A stretch of 42,183 nucleotides of DNA, from NCBI GenBank assembly GCA_023664345.1, contig JAMPFQ010000029.1, forward strand, positions 1-42,183, in the 5' to 3' direction. Source of the stretch: Lachnospiraceae bacterium. Lineage in GTDB: Bacteria; Bacillota; Clostridia; Lachnospirales; Lachnospiraceae. The stretch's first letter is position 1. Each line of letters starts with the position of its first letter. This document shows, piece by piece, positions 42,103 to 42,183 of the stretch. The translations under genes and the position numbers were made by a program. The notes below the pieces were generated by a model, which was not told the origin of the DNA, did not search any database, and saw only the letters and a program-made list of their open reading frames with translations.

Positions 42103-42183
42103 TGACGGTGTAAGTATTACAAAGATAACAAGCATTCCTATAGAGAATGAAATTTGAACTTTGACAAAATAAAATCTCCCCGT

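Noticed and set aside
41931..42183. Start of a group II intron, because GTGTGC resembles the GUGYG 5' end.
   Set aside because: The bases form the outer arm of a 78-nt hairpin, and no domain V or intron protein is visible in the window. It could be revisited with the downstream sequence.

Overview
The window looks like a chromosome segment of a gut-type Lachnospiraceae (Clostridia). It has roughly 50% GC, strong AGGAGG ribosome sites, sigma-A promoters of the TTGACA-17-TATAAT type, and typical families: glgC/glgD, a Firmicutes GH3 with inverted domain order, WYL regulators, Rpn-type PD-(D/E)XK proteins with EGL/IEQG repeats, and zinc-ribbon membrane proteins. The assignment rests on my recognition of protein families; no search was run.

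Region 1 (1-10.3 kb) is a sugar-utilisation region in decay. An intact GH3 (cut by the window edge) and an intact GH43-like protein are followed by a uxuA remnant, a broken response regulator, the scar of a two-gene transposon joined to a serine-recombinase fragment, two unrelated flavodoxin halves flanking an intact aldo/keto reductase, a YhcG nuclease tail, and a 3-kb GH106-like gene killed by one stop and two frameshifts.

Region 2 (10.3-20.4 kb) holds a flavin reductase divergent from an HxlR regulator, a CapA-family lipoprotein, a MATE transporter fused to a cytidylate-kinase-like domain, a 1011-residue WYL-like/helicase/nuclease protein that could be a single-gene defence or RNA-processing factor, an Rpn-family protein with 24-nt repeats, an OGG-type glycosylase and a small membrane protein.

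Region 3 (20.4-31 kb) is a zinc-ribbon/ABC exporter operon, two further zinc-ribbon genes, a DUF362 protein and glgC-glgD for glycogen synthesis. Two zinc-ribbon genes and the MATE gene share one leader layout: strong promoter, then an intrinsic-terminator-like hairpin, then 29-33 nt to the start codon.

Region 4 (31-40 kb) has a membrane protein, a 1085-residue protein with a J-like N-terminus, a deleted Rpn gene, two WYL regulators separated by four consecutive inverted repeats, and another Rpn-type gene.

Region 5 (40-42.2 kb) is the most interesting. An intact RtcB RNA ligase gene is followed 81 nt later by a roughly 129-nt RNA whose core is a circularly permuted tRNA fold: T arm, acceptor closed by a GUAA tetraloop, D arm, anticodon stem, with the expected tRNA tertiary contacts. 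This is the hallmark of bacterial YrlA-type Y RNAs, which are known neighbours of Ro60/RtcB RNA-repair genes. No Ro60 gene is visible; it would have to lie beyond the window. The last 400 nt hold a second, larger, highly base-paired non-coding region that I cannot assign.
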